Source of the DNA: Methanorbis furvi
GTDB lineage: Archaea; Halobacteriota; Methanomicrobia; Methanomicrobiales; Methanocorpusculaceae
Direction of reading: 5' to 3'
Assembly (NCBI RefSeq): GCF_032714615.1
Contig: NZ_JAWDKA010000010.1
Coordinates: forward strand, 1-64,000
DNA length: 64,000 bases
Position 1 is the stretch's first letter, and each line of letters begins with the position of its first letter. The notes below the pieces were generated by a model. The model had not been told where the DNA came from. It saw only the letters and a list, made by a program, of their open reading frames with translations, and ran no database searches. The position numbers were made by a program, and so were the translations under genes. Positions 16,625-25,588 of this stretch are shown piece by piece.

Positions 16625-18858
16625 CCCGCAGTCGCAGTTTTTTGACATCAAAGTCGAACTCGCCTGATGATACAGGTGTGCCGGTGTCTGAAAACTGTGA
16701 AGTGTCGGATGCTAGTGAGAATGGTTCATCGAAGGATGATGTTTCCCCATCAAAGAACCGGTCGTTTTTCTCTCGATTCAAACGGGAAAGTACTTCAGAG
16801 AGTGATGACACTCAATCCTGGAGTATTCCATCTTTAGGAGATATTCTGCCACAGATATCTGATAGAGAATCATTGTTGGGAGGCGACACACCGCTTCCGG
16901 AGAGGAGCGGTGCTGTTCCCCATCAGCCTGTTTCCGGGGATTTACCGCGTGTCGGCAGAGGTTTTTTTTCCAGTTATCGTCAGGGGCGTCTGGACGTTTT
17001 GGAGGGGCAGCTTTTTTCTGCCAGGATGCATATCAAAGCAGAGAGACTGTTTTCCATCTCTATCCTCTCAGGAATTCTTGCAGGTATAGCGACGTTTATC
17101 CTGCTCGCTTATCTGTCACAGCTGGTTGTGCCGCTCTCTTTCTTCGCAGTATTTCCTGTCTATGGTGCGATCATCGTTTCCGTCTGGCTGTTGATCGCAG
17201 TTGCTTCGATGTATGCTGCCCATGTCGCGATTTTATACCTCCCAATTGTGGAATGTAACAGCCGAAAAATGCGTATTGATCTGTCGCTTTTCAATGTGGC
17301 GACGTATTTGTATGCATTGCATCACAGTGAGCCGAATCTGTACGCAGTTATTGCATCTCTTGCAAAGCATGCGGCGCCTTACTATGGTGAGGCGGCACAC
17401 GAACTCCGGCAGGTTGTTTTTGATTGTGAGATGACCTCATCTGATCTGTATGTTGCTCTTCTGAGGCTTTCGGAGACGACGCCTTCGGATAAGTTCCGGT
17501 TTTTTTTGACCGGCCTTTCGTCTTCGTACAAGACCATGGGAACTGCGACTGACTATCTGCGGATGAAGGTGGAGGAGCTTCGCAACGAGCTTCGTATTTC
17601 CCAGAAAGTGTATCTGAATACGCTTGGTGTTATTGCGGAGATGTATATTACAATCTTCGTCGCGGGCCCTCTGTTCATTATCATCGTGGTGATGGTGATG
17701 GGTATGATCTCCAGTGCGAATCCTTTGATCCTCGCTGTGATCATTTACGTGATGTTGCCGTTCGGGACTGCGATTTTCCTGCTGATGCTGGATATTATTT
17801 CAGAGATTCATGAGGATAAGTCAGAGAAGCTTCATGCGATGGCTTCGGTTCAGGAGCCTGAGCATTTTCCTTCAATTCCTCTGGTGATGCCAACTGAATC
17901 CGAGTCGCTGATGTTTGCAAAGCTTGCGGAAAATGATAAAAAAATAAAATATCGTTCGTTTGTGAGTTCTCCTGTTGCTCATATGAAACTCCATCCTGAG
18001 CTGGTGCTGCTGTTCAGTGTTCCGTGTGCGTTGATAGTGATCGGCGTTTTGTACTTTTTGTTTGTGTCTGTTCCTCTGACGCCATGGACGTTTATTGACT
18101 GGGTTACAGCGACCGAGGATATTGTGATGGCTGGCGCTCTGGTTGTGCTGATTCCGTTTGCGGTGTTTTATGCAATAAAGTCACGGAATGCCAGGCGCGT
18201 TGAGGAGGCCATTCCTGACTTTGCGGATCAGATGGCTTCTGCAGTGCGGCACAACATGACGCTCGGGCAGGCTGTCGGGCTGATTGCAACAGAGGGTAAG
18301 AGTAATATTTTGGGTGAGATCAATCTGATCCGCCGTGATGTTTACTGGGGCGCTCTGATCACGGATGCTATCCAGAGATTCAGTGATACGGTGCGTCTTG
18401 GTTCGATTGATCGGATGACTATTCTGATCTCTCAGGCAGAGCACTTTACGAACCGTTTGTCTGAGGTTCTGCAGATCATTGCCGAGGATGCGAAGAGTAT
18501 GGTGACTATGAAGACCGAGCGCCGCGGTGATATGCTGCTGTATGTGATGGTGGTGTATCTGGCATTCTTTGTGTTTGTGTTCGTGCAGAGTATTCTTGTG
18601 GTGATGTTTCTGCCGATGATGGTTCAGGGGGGAGACGGGATGTCAATTGTTGGTGGTATGACCGGTGGCGGCGGTATTTCCCTTGATATGTATGATCGTC
18701 TGATCTATCACTCAGTGGTGATTCATGGTTTTTGTTCCGGGCTTGTGGCTGGTATGATGGGTGAGGGCTCAGTACTTGCGGGCGTGAAGCATTCGTGCAT
18801 TATGATGGCTATTGCGATGATTGTGTTTGTTACACTGAAGTTTTTCTTCATGTCGTGA
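16621..18858 (+). CDS. Type IV pilus platform protein with two F domains (PilC/FlaJ/TadC-like)
   Basis: A 745-residue polytopic membrane protein. The first 110 residues are charged and disordered (repeated Ser/Glu/Asp). Two homologous halves follow, each with a cytosolic four-helix F domain and membrane helices: LSILSGILAGIATFILLAYL-like helices near residues 140-195, then a second set from about 460 on, including GALVVLIPFAVFYAI. The family holds the motor ATPase beneath the pilus. The duplicated layout is usual in archaeal pilus systems. It overlaps the ATPase gene by 4 bases and ends just before a fold-back element. Confidence 0.88.
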   Translation: MTRSRSFLTSKSNSPDDTGVPVSENCEVSDASENGSSKDDVSPSKNRSFFSRFKRESTSESDDTQSWSIPSLGDILPQISDRESLLGGDTPLPERSGAVPHQPVSGDLPRVGRGFFSSYRQGRLDVLEGQLFSARMHIKAERLFSISILSGILAGIATFILLAYLSQLVVPLSFFAVFPVYGAIIVSVWLLIAVASMYAAHVAILYLPIVECNSRKMRIDLSLFNVATYLYALHHSEPNLYAVIASLAKHAAPYYGEAAHELRQVVFDCEMTSSDLYVALLRLSETTPSDKFRFFLTGLSSSYKTMGTATDYLRMKVEELRNELRISQKVYLNTLGVIAEMYITIFVAGPLFIIIVVMVMGMISSANPLILAVIIYVMLPFGTAIFLLMLDIISEIHEDKSEKLHAMASVQEPEHFPSIPLVMPTESESLMFAKLAENDKKIKYRSFVSSPVAHMKLHPELVLLFSVPCALIVIGVLYFLFVSVPLTPWTFIDWVTATEDIVMAGALVVLIPFAVFYAIKSRNARRVEEAIPDFADQMASAVRHNMTLGQAVGLIATEGKSNILGEINLIRRDVYWGALITDAIQRFSDTVRLGSIDRMTILISQAEHFTNRLSEVLQIIAEDAKSMVTMKTERRGDMLLYVMVVYLAFFVFVFVQSILVVMFLPMMVQGGDGMSIVGGMTGGGGISLDMYDRLIYHSVVIHGFCSGLVAGMMGEGSVLAGVKHSCIMMAIAMIVFVTLKFFFMS

Positions 18859-18862
18859 GTCT

Positions 18863-19004
18863 GAAACGCGAATAACGCGAATGAAAAATCGCCAATGGCG
18901 ATTTTTTTATTCGTGTTATTTCGCGAAGTTGCAAAGCAATGAACACGATGAAACGGGAAGCATGCCTTCGATATGCGACTTGTGATTACTCCAAGTACGC
19001 CCAC
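18863..19004. repeat. Chimeric fold-back element (family A left, family B right end)
   Basis: The left part is a compact family A palindrome: GAAACGCGAATAACGCGAAT at 18863, core ATCGCCAATGGCGAT, then TTTTTTTATTCGTGTTATT. A diverged copy of the shared module follows (CGCGAAGTTGCAAAGCAATG...GGGAAGCATGCC). The right end (about 18981-19004) reads GTGATTACTCCAAGTACGCC, matching the terminal arm of family B copy 1 near 7.58 kb. It lies between convergent genes. Confidence 0.8.
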
Positions 19005-19017
19005 AAAAAAAAGAATT

Positions 19018-19266
19018 TTAGATGACGATTCCGAAGAATGAGAGGATGATAAGGAGTGCGGCTCCAAGAATTCCTCCCACTGCGCAGACAATTACCTGTG
19101 CTACGGAGAGGTCGCCGATTGGTGCGAGGTTGAAGTACGAGACGATGAAGAGGATGACGACTCCGCAGACTGCGTTGATGAGGAGTTTCAGCCCGTTTCT
19201 GAGGAAGAAGAAGAGAATTGCCGCGATTGCGATGGCGACAATGATCATCAGTATGGTTTCTATCAT
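19018..19266 (-). CDS. BofA-like small membrane protein
   Basis: Starting at MIETILMIIV gives 82 residues with three hydrophobic helices: LMIIVAIAIAAILFFFL, INAVCGVVILFIVSYF and VIVCAVGGILGAALLIILSF. The central LLINAVCGVVILFIVSYFNL matches the BofA/SigmaK-processing inhibitor family, known in bacterial sporulation but also present as small membrane proteins in archaea, where the role is unknown. A longer ORF start upstream adds a polar stretch without support. No Shine-Dalgarno is seen; a TATA-like ATATAT near the start suggests a leaderless transcript. Confidence 0.65.
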   Translation of the reverse strand: MIETILMIIVAIAIAAILFFFLRNGLKLLINAVCGVVILFIVSYFNLAPIGDLSVAQVIVCAVGGILGAALLIILSFFGIVI

Positions 19267-19549
19267 GTTTGATATATGGTTGGAGGAGGAAAGGGATAAA
19301 ATGTTGCGGTGGGTGAGTTCTGGGTGCCTGATCATCGGTTTTTCGATCATCAGATGTGAGGTGTTTGCGCGCCATGGGTATTTCAGGAGTAATCTTTGAT
19401 GAATTCATGAGTGTTCGATTTCAGGTAAATGCTCATTATAATTGTGTCTATTTCAAAATGGAATTGTAATAATGGACTTGACTGAATTTTTCATTCTGGC
19501 CTGTCTACCCATATCCTTATATCCTGATTGCATCATACAATTATTTATT

Positions 19550-19987
19550 ATGAAGTCTGTAGCTAAGAAAAATGATGCAGTCTCACCGGTTATCGGTACG
19601 ATTCTGCTGGTGGCTATCACCGTTGTGCTTGTCGCAATTGTTGCCGCTGTTGTAATGGGTATGGTCGGCGGCGTTGGCGAGACCAAGAGCGTTGGTGTGA
19701 TTGTCACTCCATTCTCTAACACATCTCAACATGGTGTAATTGTCACTGTCTCCGGTGGTTCCGATTCAGGTAAGATTAATGGAATGAATGTTTACCTTGA
19801 TGGTACTAATCTGGGTGCTGTTAGTGAAACTATTGTTGTTGGTAAGCCATATGAGTTCGGCACAACAACTGATGCAGGAAAATCAGTTTCCGGTACTGTA
19901 ACTGTGTCTGCAAAGTTCCTGGACAACACGACTCAGGTCATTTACACCAACACCGTTGGAATTCCAGCAACAGTATCAACAACATAA
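19550..19987 (+). CDS. Archaeal type IV pilin, likely major-type
   Basis: A 145-residue pilin from ATG 19550. MKSVAKKNDAVSPVIGTILL is a basic leader with a class III prepilin-peptidase-type site before AVSPVIG, followed by a hydrophobic assembly helix to about residue 42. The head domain is short and rich in Ser, Thr, Gly and Val (VGVIVTPFSN, VYLDGTNLG). A TATA-like CTTATATCC near 19517 gives almost no leader. It sits 0.7 kb from the platform gene and shares its N-terminal plan with the pilins at 20592 and 39345. Confidence 0.85.
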   Translation: MKSVAKKNDAVSPVIGTILLVAITVVLVAIVAAVVMGMVGGVGETKSVGVIVTPFSNTSQHGVIVTVSGGSDSGKINGMNVYLDGTNLGAVSETIVVGKPYEFGTTTDAGKSVSGTVTVSAKFLDNTTQVIYTNTVGIPATVSTT

Positions 19988-20591
19988 TTCTGGCAGATTA
20001 TTCTGCTATTTTTTTATTTTTTACTTGTAATTTCAATGACACCTCGTTACGGCTCTTATTGGCAGCGCCATAGTGTTTGGTCTTGTCGTTAGACCGTTTG
20101 AAGATGTTGATGATTTTTATCTATTCTCTATCTGACCAACAACACAGGCAGTGTCAATTCCATTTACCCCGTCATCGGTCCACCAAAATCTTCGGGCACA
20201 CGATGACTCTTCGTTCCATTCCTGTTTTTCTTCATCACCAACTCCTTTTCGGACGAGTGCAGTTCGATGATCTGGATCTGAATTTTTTTCTTCCTCTATC
20301 GACCAAACGATTTTCGTTCGACCAAGATTTTTTTTATTTCGTATATTCTTCAATAAAATTCCGTGTTTTCCCGCGAAACAGCGGGATGGTTCACACGCCG
20401 AAAGCATGCGCTCCATGATTATCACGAGTGAAACCAAGGACAAAAATCCTAAACTATGAAATTCGACGTCGTAGAACCCTGTTCAGATAAAAAAATCAGG
20501 TGAAATATTTTCCATCCCTTGTAAATTGTATTCCGAAAGTATTACCATAACCATACTATTATGAGGTATCGAGTATCTATAGTAGATTATC
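19988..20591. other. Long intergenic region with a diverged GC-rich module
   Basis: 604 bases between two pilin genes. A T-rich stretch (20010-20029) probably terminates the upstream pilin. At 20371-20410 a diverged copy of the shared module occurs: CCGCGAAACAGCGGGATGG then CGCCGAAAGCATGCG. A small palindrome AACGATTTTCGTT lies near 20309-20322. A 108-residue minus-strand ORF here has no domain or start signal and overlaps the repeat, so I do not call it. Confidence 0.55.
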
Positions 20592-21494
20592 ATGAGATCA
20601 GGAACACAGAATGAGGATGCAGTCTCTCCGACTATTGCAACAATTCTGCTGATTGCCATCGCGGTCGTACTTGTTGTGATCGTGACAGGTGTTGTGATGG
20701 GAGCCATTGGAGGCGAGCAGGAGGATACAAAGTTTGTAGAGATCTATATGGTGCCGTCAGGAGAGAATGCGTTTCTCCTCACCGTGATGGGTGGCTATGA
20801 TGCGGATACGCTGGTGTCTCTGAACGCATATATCACCGGCGTGACGTTTGAAGATAATGGATTCATCAATAATACGCAGGTGGGCATCCCATATCTGCTG
20901 AAGGTTTCCGGGTCCAGTACGAATGGTAATGCTTTGTTCACGCTGGTCGGGACGTTTGAGGACGGGACAGTACAGATGCTCTATCAGAGGATGGTGACTG
21001 TGCGGGGGAGCGGAGGGGTGCCGATAGCTACACCAACAGTGAATCCACCGACAGGTGATGGAAGTAGTTGGGATGATTATAAATTTGAGACTGGAATTAT
21101 GATCGATTGGGATACTACCGTACCAGGAGACAATAATAAGCGTCCTAATACGATTTATTACGACAAAAAAAGTGGCACATATCTCTGCTACTTCGATTCC
21201 TGGGGTACTATAGGGAATATTCCCTCTCCCAAACCCTCTCTTGAGGAACATGCAACAAAGCCGGAGTACTCCTCAGTGGTTTTATTGGATCTATCCAAGC
21301 GTCTGACATCAAAAGATTACGACTCTTCCTTAAAGGATAAAGCTGCTTGGGGTGGAAATTATCCCACGTTAGGTTCTCTTTATCTTAGTGAGGATGGAGG
21401 CCTTTATGTTGCAAAACAGTCCTTAAATGATGGTGACAATAATCATTCCCCCCCTCCAGGGGGATACTGGCTACTGATTGCAACATTGAATTGA
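20592..21494 (+). CDS. Large pilin with a C-terminal aromatic-rich module
   Basis: A 300-residue pilin. The first 145 residues are the same type as the 19550 pilin (NEDAVSPTIATILLIAIAVV, then a beta-rich head with VGTFEDGTVQMLYQ). After a Pro/Thr linker (IATPTVNPPTGDG) comes a 150-residue extension containing NTIYYDKKSGTYLCYF and, at the end, GSLYLSEDGGLYVAKQSLN followed by YWLLIATLN. The end resembles the spacing of small carbohydrate-binding modules (CBM5/12 type) and also matches the C-terminus of the pilin at 23156. A role as an adhesive tip or minor pilin is inferred. Confidence 0.78.
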   Translation: MRSGTQNEDAVSPTIATILLIAIAVVLVVIVTGVVMGAIGGEQEDTKFVEIYMVPSGENAFLLTVMGGYDADTLVSLNAYITGVTFEDNGFINNTQVGIPYLLKVSGSSTNGNALFTLVGTFEDGTVQMLYQRMVTVRGSGGVPIATPTVNPPTGDGSSWDDYKFETGIMIDWDTTVPGDNNKRPNTIYYDKKSGTYLCYFDSWGTIGNIPSPKPSLEEHATKPEYSSVVLLDLSKRLTSKDYDSSLKDKAAWGGNYPTLGSLYLSEDGGLYVAKQSLNDGDNNHSPPPGGYWLLIATLN

Positions 21495-21765
21495 TTATGT
21501 CAATCTAATCCCATCCATTTTCTTATTTCATACAATTCTTATCTCTATTCAATCCCTTTTTGGCTACATTTTACGAGAAACATTTTCATCTTTCCTTGAC
21601 CGTAGTATGCTAGATAGTCGTCTCCTTATATCTCATTATCAAGATTCTGATTTTGTCTGGATTGTGCGATGGCAGGTAGATTCATTTACTGTACCGTATT
21701 GAGATCATCACTGTTTCTGCCTCTTATTTTATACCGCATTGATCCGTTTCAGTGTTCAGTCGAGT

Positions 21766-21977
21766 TCACGTCCACTTATCCGACAACACATATCCTCCCG
21801 CATGGTACAAACTCTTCCCGTCGACCGACACCTGAAACCGCACATCAGGTAGTGTCCCTGACGCATTTCCCATCGCCGCAAACATCACCAGACCAATAAG
21901 AGTTTCTGTGTTATCGCTATCAGGACAATCAAAAGTACGATCGCAATAACCGGAGACATACCGTCCTCAGCTTTCAT
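21766..21977 (-). pseudogene. Frameshifted, truncated pilin remnant
   Basis: The reverse strand starts MKAEDGMSPVIAIVLLIVLI, equivalent to MKSDDGVSPVVAVALLIGLV of the intact pilin at 23156-24097. The frame is lost after about 22 codons and stops at TGG TGA. In another frame the match resumes as IGLVMFAAMGNASGTLPDV and SVDGKSLYHAGG, then diverges and stops. Its ATG overlaps the end of the upstream remnant in the same way as in the intact operon, so this is the decayed last gene of a duplicated operon. Confidence 0.85.
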
Positions 21978-23028
21978 AACGTTTCATCAGTGATACATCA
22001 TAGGTCGCCTCGCGAACATAGACTTTCACCCATTCATCACCGCCTGTTTTGACATTGATCGTCAACGTCGCATATTCTCCGTTATTATTACTTGCCTTCA
22101 CTTCAATTTTTTGGGAGTCTGGCTTCTCATCATAGCGCAACGCGGACTCCCGGAACAGAGCATACCACAGATCTCTCTGTTCCTTACTACCCCCTGTAAA
22201 CGAAATCTCCAGCGTATTATTCGTCGCTTTTGACCAGGTAAAATCATCCGTTCTCTCAACATACTGGAAATCAACGGGAGCCGCCAAGTTACTGCTGGCC
22301 ATAGCAGCCCCGGACAGATTCACAATAACCATATCCACCCTGACTGTCGCATTCGTCTCTGTTGTATCGGGATACACCTCAAGAAGACCCGGCGTCAGCC
22401 ACACTCCATGTCCGTTATCACTACGGAACACGCCCCCGCCCTCATAGCCGATCACCGTTGTCCCTCGTGTTCCTCCAACCCGCGCAGACAGCCTCTCGAC
22501 ACTCCACGTCTTCGGAGGTATACCTTCAGTCCCCACTATACTCAACTTCCCACCCGTTTCCTCAAACTCAATCGTTGTCCCACTCATTCCCGAACTCCCC
22601 GGCATCAGCATCGAAAATCGTGCGCCGGAAAGATCATTCACCCGCATCTTATCCGCCGAGAGCTTCAGATCCATAAACGCATTCGACAACTCAATCACAT
22701 GCGTACTCTCCGCTTCCTTAATCTCACCTGGAATCGCGATCAATGCCCAGATACCGATTCCAAGACCAATCAGCACCAGAGCCTGCCGGCAGGTTACGCC
22801 CTCTCCCTCTATATATACAGTATCCTCTCTCGTATCCGCCGTAATACTCAGCGTCCCCGAAGCCCTCGTCAACGGAAACGACAAAATTTCCATCCCGCTC
22901 TCCGACACATCCGGCCGAGCATAAACACACTCTCCCGCACCACACCCGTCGAGTTCGCAATCCTGTTTGGGGCAGTTCTCTTCAACTCTGGCATGAAGTT
23001 TGTCGTGCCGAGTGTGGGATACATTCAA
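21967..23028 (-). pseudogene. Fusion remnant of two minor pilin genes
   Basis: An open frame of 353 codons, but a composite. From about residue 83 on it matches the 24087-24959 protein (IGIWALIAIPGEIKEAESTH, GVFRSDNGHGVWLTPGLLEV, ending ATYDVSLMKRYES). Residues 39-67 match the 24956-25588 protein (PDVSESGMEILSFPLTRASG). The first 38 residues correspond to that gene read out of frame after a one-base deletion (CGGCCGAGC here, CGGCCCGAGC in the intact copy). A deletion has removed the end of one gene and the prepilin signal of the next. A secreted product is unlikely because no N-terminal signal remains. Confidence 0.8.
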
Positions 23029-23155
23029 TTTTATCTATCCTTATCACGGGCAACTGAGGGTCTGTGGGGTGAGAGTAGGGGTGATTTATTCTCGTTTGAA
23101 AAAGGGGTGAGATTGGAAAAGAACTCGAATATTTCGTGGGTTGATGTCTATACGA

Positions 23156-24097
23156 TTATATTGCGTCCCCAAGCTTTCGCCATAAACTTCCCCTCCCATC
23201 TCCTGGATCTACTGCCCCTGCCCATGCATTTTGGATTGCAAGATATAGTACCCCATTATATACATACAACGATCCTTTCTTAGGCCCCCTCTCACTATTG
23301 CCTTCTTTTTTCCAAAGCCTACCCTCATTGAGAACATATTCCGTATCGTTTTCATAGGTGTAAATTTTTTGGGAGAAGTCTATCGCTACCGCATTATTTT
23401 TTGAGTTTACAAAATCTTCAATAGGGTTCTGTATATCTTTCTCAGTAATCGTTGTCGTGTACGAGACGTAGACATAATAGTATTTACCTGTTGTTTCATC
23501 GACAAGAATATTGTTTTCAATATTCGTCCCCTTTGGGATCCAGTCGCTATTCTGTACTCTTGCTATAATATCTTGCCAAGAGACTGTTATTTCTGGATCA
23601 AGTACATACGGAAAATCAGGTTCCTCCTCTCCCCCGCTCTGCTGCTCCTTCCACTCGTCCGGCACCATATCTCCGATTGGCAGCACCGCCGCATTCGCTC
23701 CCATGTACAGCAGCGCAGGATAGTTTTTGCTGTCAAGCCCAACAATTGACAACACGCTCAGCTTTCCGTTCGGGACCTGAATCTTATCCCCTGTTTCCCA
23801 TATTTTATCATCAAGAGACCCCGCATAGGTATTTCCTCCCTTTACCAGCTGAACAGACATATTCTCTCTTGCAGCTGTATCATAAAACACCAAATTTCTC
23901 AGAGGCAGTGCGTCCCCTCCTGCATGATACAAACTCTTCCCGTCAACCGACGTCTGAAACCGCACATCCGGTATCGTACCTGACGCATCCTCAAGTGTCG
24001 AAAGCATCACAAGACCGATAACCGCTCCCGCCGTTACCACAAGGCCGATCAGAAGCGCAACCGCCACAACCGGAGAAACACCATCATCAGACTTCAT
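23156..24097 (-). CDS. Minor pilin with C-terminal aromatic-rich module
   Basis: A 313-residue pilin-like protein, last gene of a four-gene minus-strand operon. MKSDDGVSPVVAVALLIGLV is the leader and hydrophobic helix. Residues 40-165 (PDVRFQTSVDGKSLYHAGGD, NLVFYDTAA, PALLYMGANAAVLPIGDMVP) are nearly repeated in the pilin at 36743. The C-terminal 120 residues differ from that protein and end KKGSLYVYNGVLYLAIQNAW...GSLWRKLGD, similar to the tail of the pilin at 20592. It overlaps the upstream gene by 11 bases. Probable surface adhesin subunit. Confidence 0.78.
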   Translation of the reverse strand: MKSDDGVSPVVAVALLIGLVVTAGAVIGLVMLSTLEDASGTIPDVRFQTSVDGKSLYHAGGDALPLRNLVFYDTAARENMSVQLVKGGNTYAGSLDDKIWETGDKIQVPNGKLSVLSIVGLDSKNYPALLYMGANAAVLPIGDMVPDEWKEQQSGGEEEPDFPYVLDPEITVSWQDIIARVQNSDWIPKGTNIENNILVDETTGKYYYVYVSYTTTITEKDIQNPIEDFVNSKNNAVAIDFSQKIYTYENDTEYVLNEGRLWKKEGNSERGPKKGSLYVYNGVLYLAIQNAWAGAVDPGDGRGSLWRKLGDAI

Positions 24098-24959
24098 AAC
24101 GTTTCACAAGTGATACATCATATGTCGCCTCGCGAATATAGACCTTCACCCATTCATCACTACCAGCTGTGATCGTCAGCGTCGCATATTCTCCTTCATT
24201 CTTTGCCTCCACGTCAATGGTACAATTAGGGTAGTTCTTATAATAGCGCAACTGTGTTTCCATGAACTGAGCATACCATAGGTCTGTCTGCTCCTCATTC
24301 CCGCCAGTAAACGAAATTGTCATCGTTCTGTTCTCTGCATTTGGTTGAATATCATTACGTTCAACAAATACACAATCAACCGGCACACCCCAGTTGCCGC
24401 TCACTCCTGGCGTCCCTGTCAGATTCACCACAACCATATCCACCCTGACCGTCGTCCGTTCCTTCTCTGTTGTATCTGGATAAATCTCCAACAACCCGGG
24501 CGTCAGCCATACCGCTTTCCCATTATCACTCCGGAACACTCCTCCTCCCTCATATCCAATAACCGTCGTCCCCCGCGAACCGCCAATCTGTGCAAAAATT
24601 CGTTCAACCTCCTTTCCCTCTAAAGGAGGTTGCGGGATCTGCCCTTCACCTCCGCTCCACACCATATACAATTTTCCAACGTTTTTCTCAAATCCGATCG
24701 TTGTCCCGCTCATCCCGGAGCTCCCCGGCATCAGCATCGAAAATCGTGCGCCGGAAAGATTATTCACTCGCACCCTATCAGCTGACAGTTTCAGATCCAG
24801 AAATGCATTTGACAGCTTAATCGCATGCGTACTCTCTGCCTCCTTAATCTCAGCCGGCAGACTGATCAGTGCCCAGATACCAATTCCAAGAGCAATCAGC
24901 ATTAAAAGAATCACAAACCCGATTACAACCGTTGAGCCCGCATCAGAATTTTGCCTCAT
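24087..24959 (-). CDS. Minor pilin-like surface protein
   Basis: A 290-residue protein: polar leader MRQNSDAGSTV, one hydrophobic helix (VIGFVILLMLIALGIGIWAL), then a large beta-rich ectodomain (GARFSMLMPGSSGMSGTTIG, VIGYEGGGVFRSDNGKAVWL). Similar large pilin-like proteins with this N-terminal helix are found in pilus loci of other euryarchaea. The start overlaps the previous stop (ATGA) and the end overlaps the next gene by 11 bases, so translation is tightly coupled. A degenerate copy lies downstream at 21967-23028. Confidence 0.75.
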   Translation of the reverse strand: MRQNSDAGSTVVIGFVILLMLIALGIGIWALISLPAEIKEAESTHAIKLSNAFLDLKLSADRVRVNNLSGARFSMLMPGSSGMSGTTIGFEKNVGKLYMVWSGGEGQIPQPPLEGKEVERIFAQIGGSRGTTVIGYEGGGVFRSDNGKAVWLTPGLLEIYPDTTEKERTTVRVDMVVVNLTGTPGVSGNWGVPVDCVFVERNDIQPNAENRTMTISFTGGNEEQTDLWYAQFMETQLRYYKNYPNCTIDVEAKNEGEYATLTITAGSDEWVKVYIREATYDVSLVKRYEV

Positions 24960-25588
24960 GGCCGCACTCCCATATTATACAGATAATTATTCGTCTCATT
25001 GCCAACCAACCGGTACTCAATCACCGCACGACCATTGCCCGAAATCTCCGACTTCGTACCCTCAGGCACCAGAACCTTGTACTGATTCGATCCCGGAAGA
25101 ACGTACAAAAGATTTCCTGATGGTCCGTATGCCTTCACCGAATTATCATAGCCTGAATACTCCAGCGTCAGATCACTTGTGTACACATTCTTCCCTGAAT
25201 AGCGTACAACAACCGGCCAGTAGTCTGCCACCCCGTCTACATGTACTAAAGGCCCCATACTCGTATTAGCTGTAACACTCAGCGTCCCTGAGGCCTTTGT
25301 CAAAGGAAACGATAATATCTCAAGCCCGCTCTCCGACACATCCGGCCCGAGCATAAACACACTCTCCCGCACAACCCCGGTAGAGTTTGCAATCCACACA
25401 TTCTCTACACCCGACTTAAAATCGGAAAACTGCATCTGAATGTTTGCCGTATGAATCTCCTCCATCCGCTCGCCTCCTGCCGGAACCGCATACAGTGTCC
25501 AGATGGTGAACGCTAAGATCAGCATCGCAAGAATCAGCACAAAACTGATCACCTCCGATATTCCCTCGTCAGGTTTTCTCATTGCCAT
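24956..25588 (-). CDS. Minor pilin-like surface protein
   Basis: A 210-residue protein with leader MAMRKPDEGISEVISFVLIL and a single hydrophobic helix, then a beta-rich domain (GPDVSESGLEILSFPLTKAS, GKNVYTSDLTLEYSGYDN). GGGAG precedes the ATG inside the end of the upstream gene, which it overlaps by 10 bases. It is the second gene of the four-gene pilin-like operon. Part of it recurs in the fused remnant at 21967-23028. It probably contributes a minor subunit or pseudopilin tip component. Confidence 0.72.
   Translation of the reverse strand: MAMRKPDEGISEVISFVLILAMLILAFTIWTLYAVPAGGERMEEIHTANIQMQFSDFKSGVENVWIANSTGVVRESVFMLGPDVSESGLEILSFPLTKASGTLSVTANTSMGPLVHVDGVADYWPVVVRYSGKNVYTSDLTLEYSGYDNSVKAYGPSGNLLYVLPGSNQYKVLVPEGTKSEISGNGRAVIEYRLVGNETNNYLYNMGVRP

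Noticed and set aside
20117-20443. A 108-codon minus-strand ORF between the two pilin genes
   Set aside because: No Shine-Dalgarno, no recognisable domain, and the frame runs through a diverged repeat module.
22408-23283. A 291-codon plus-strand ORF opposite the pilin remnants
   Set aside because: It is the antisense of pilin-family DNA; the homology lies on the minus strand.
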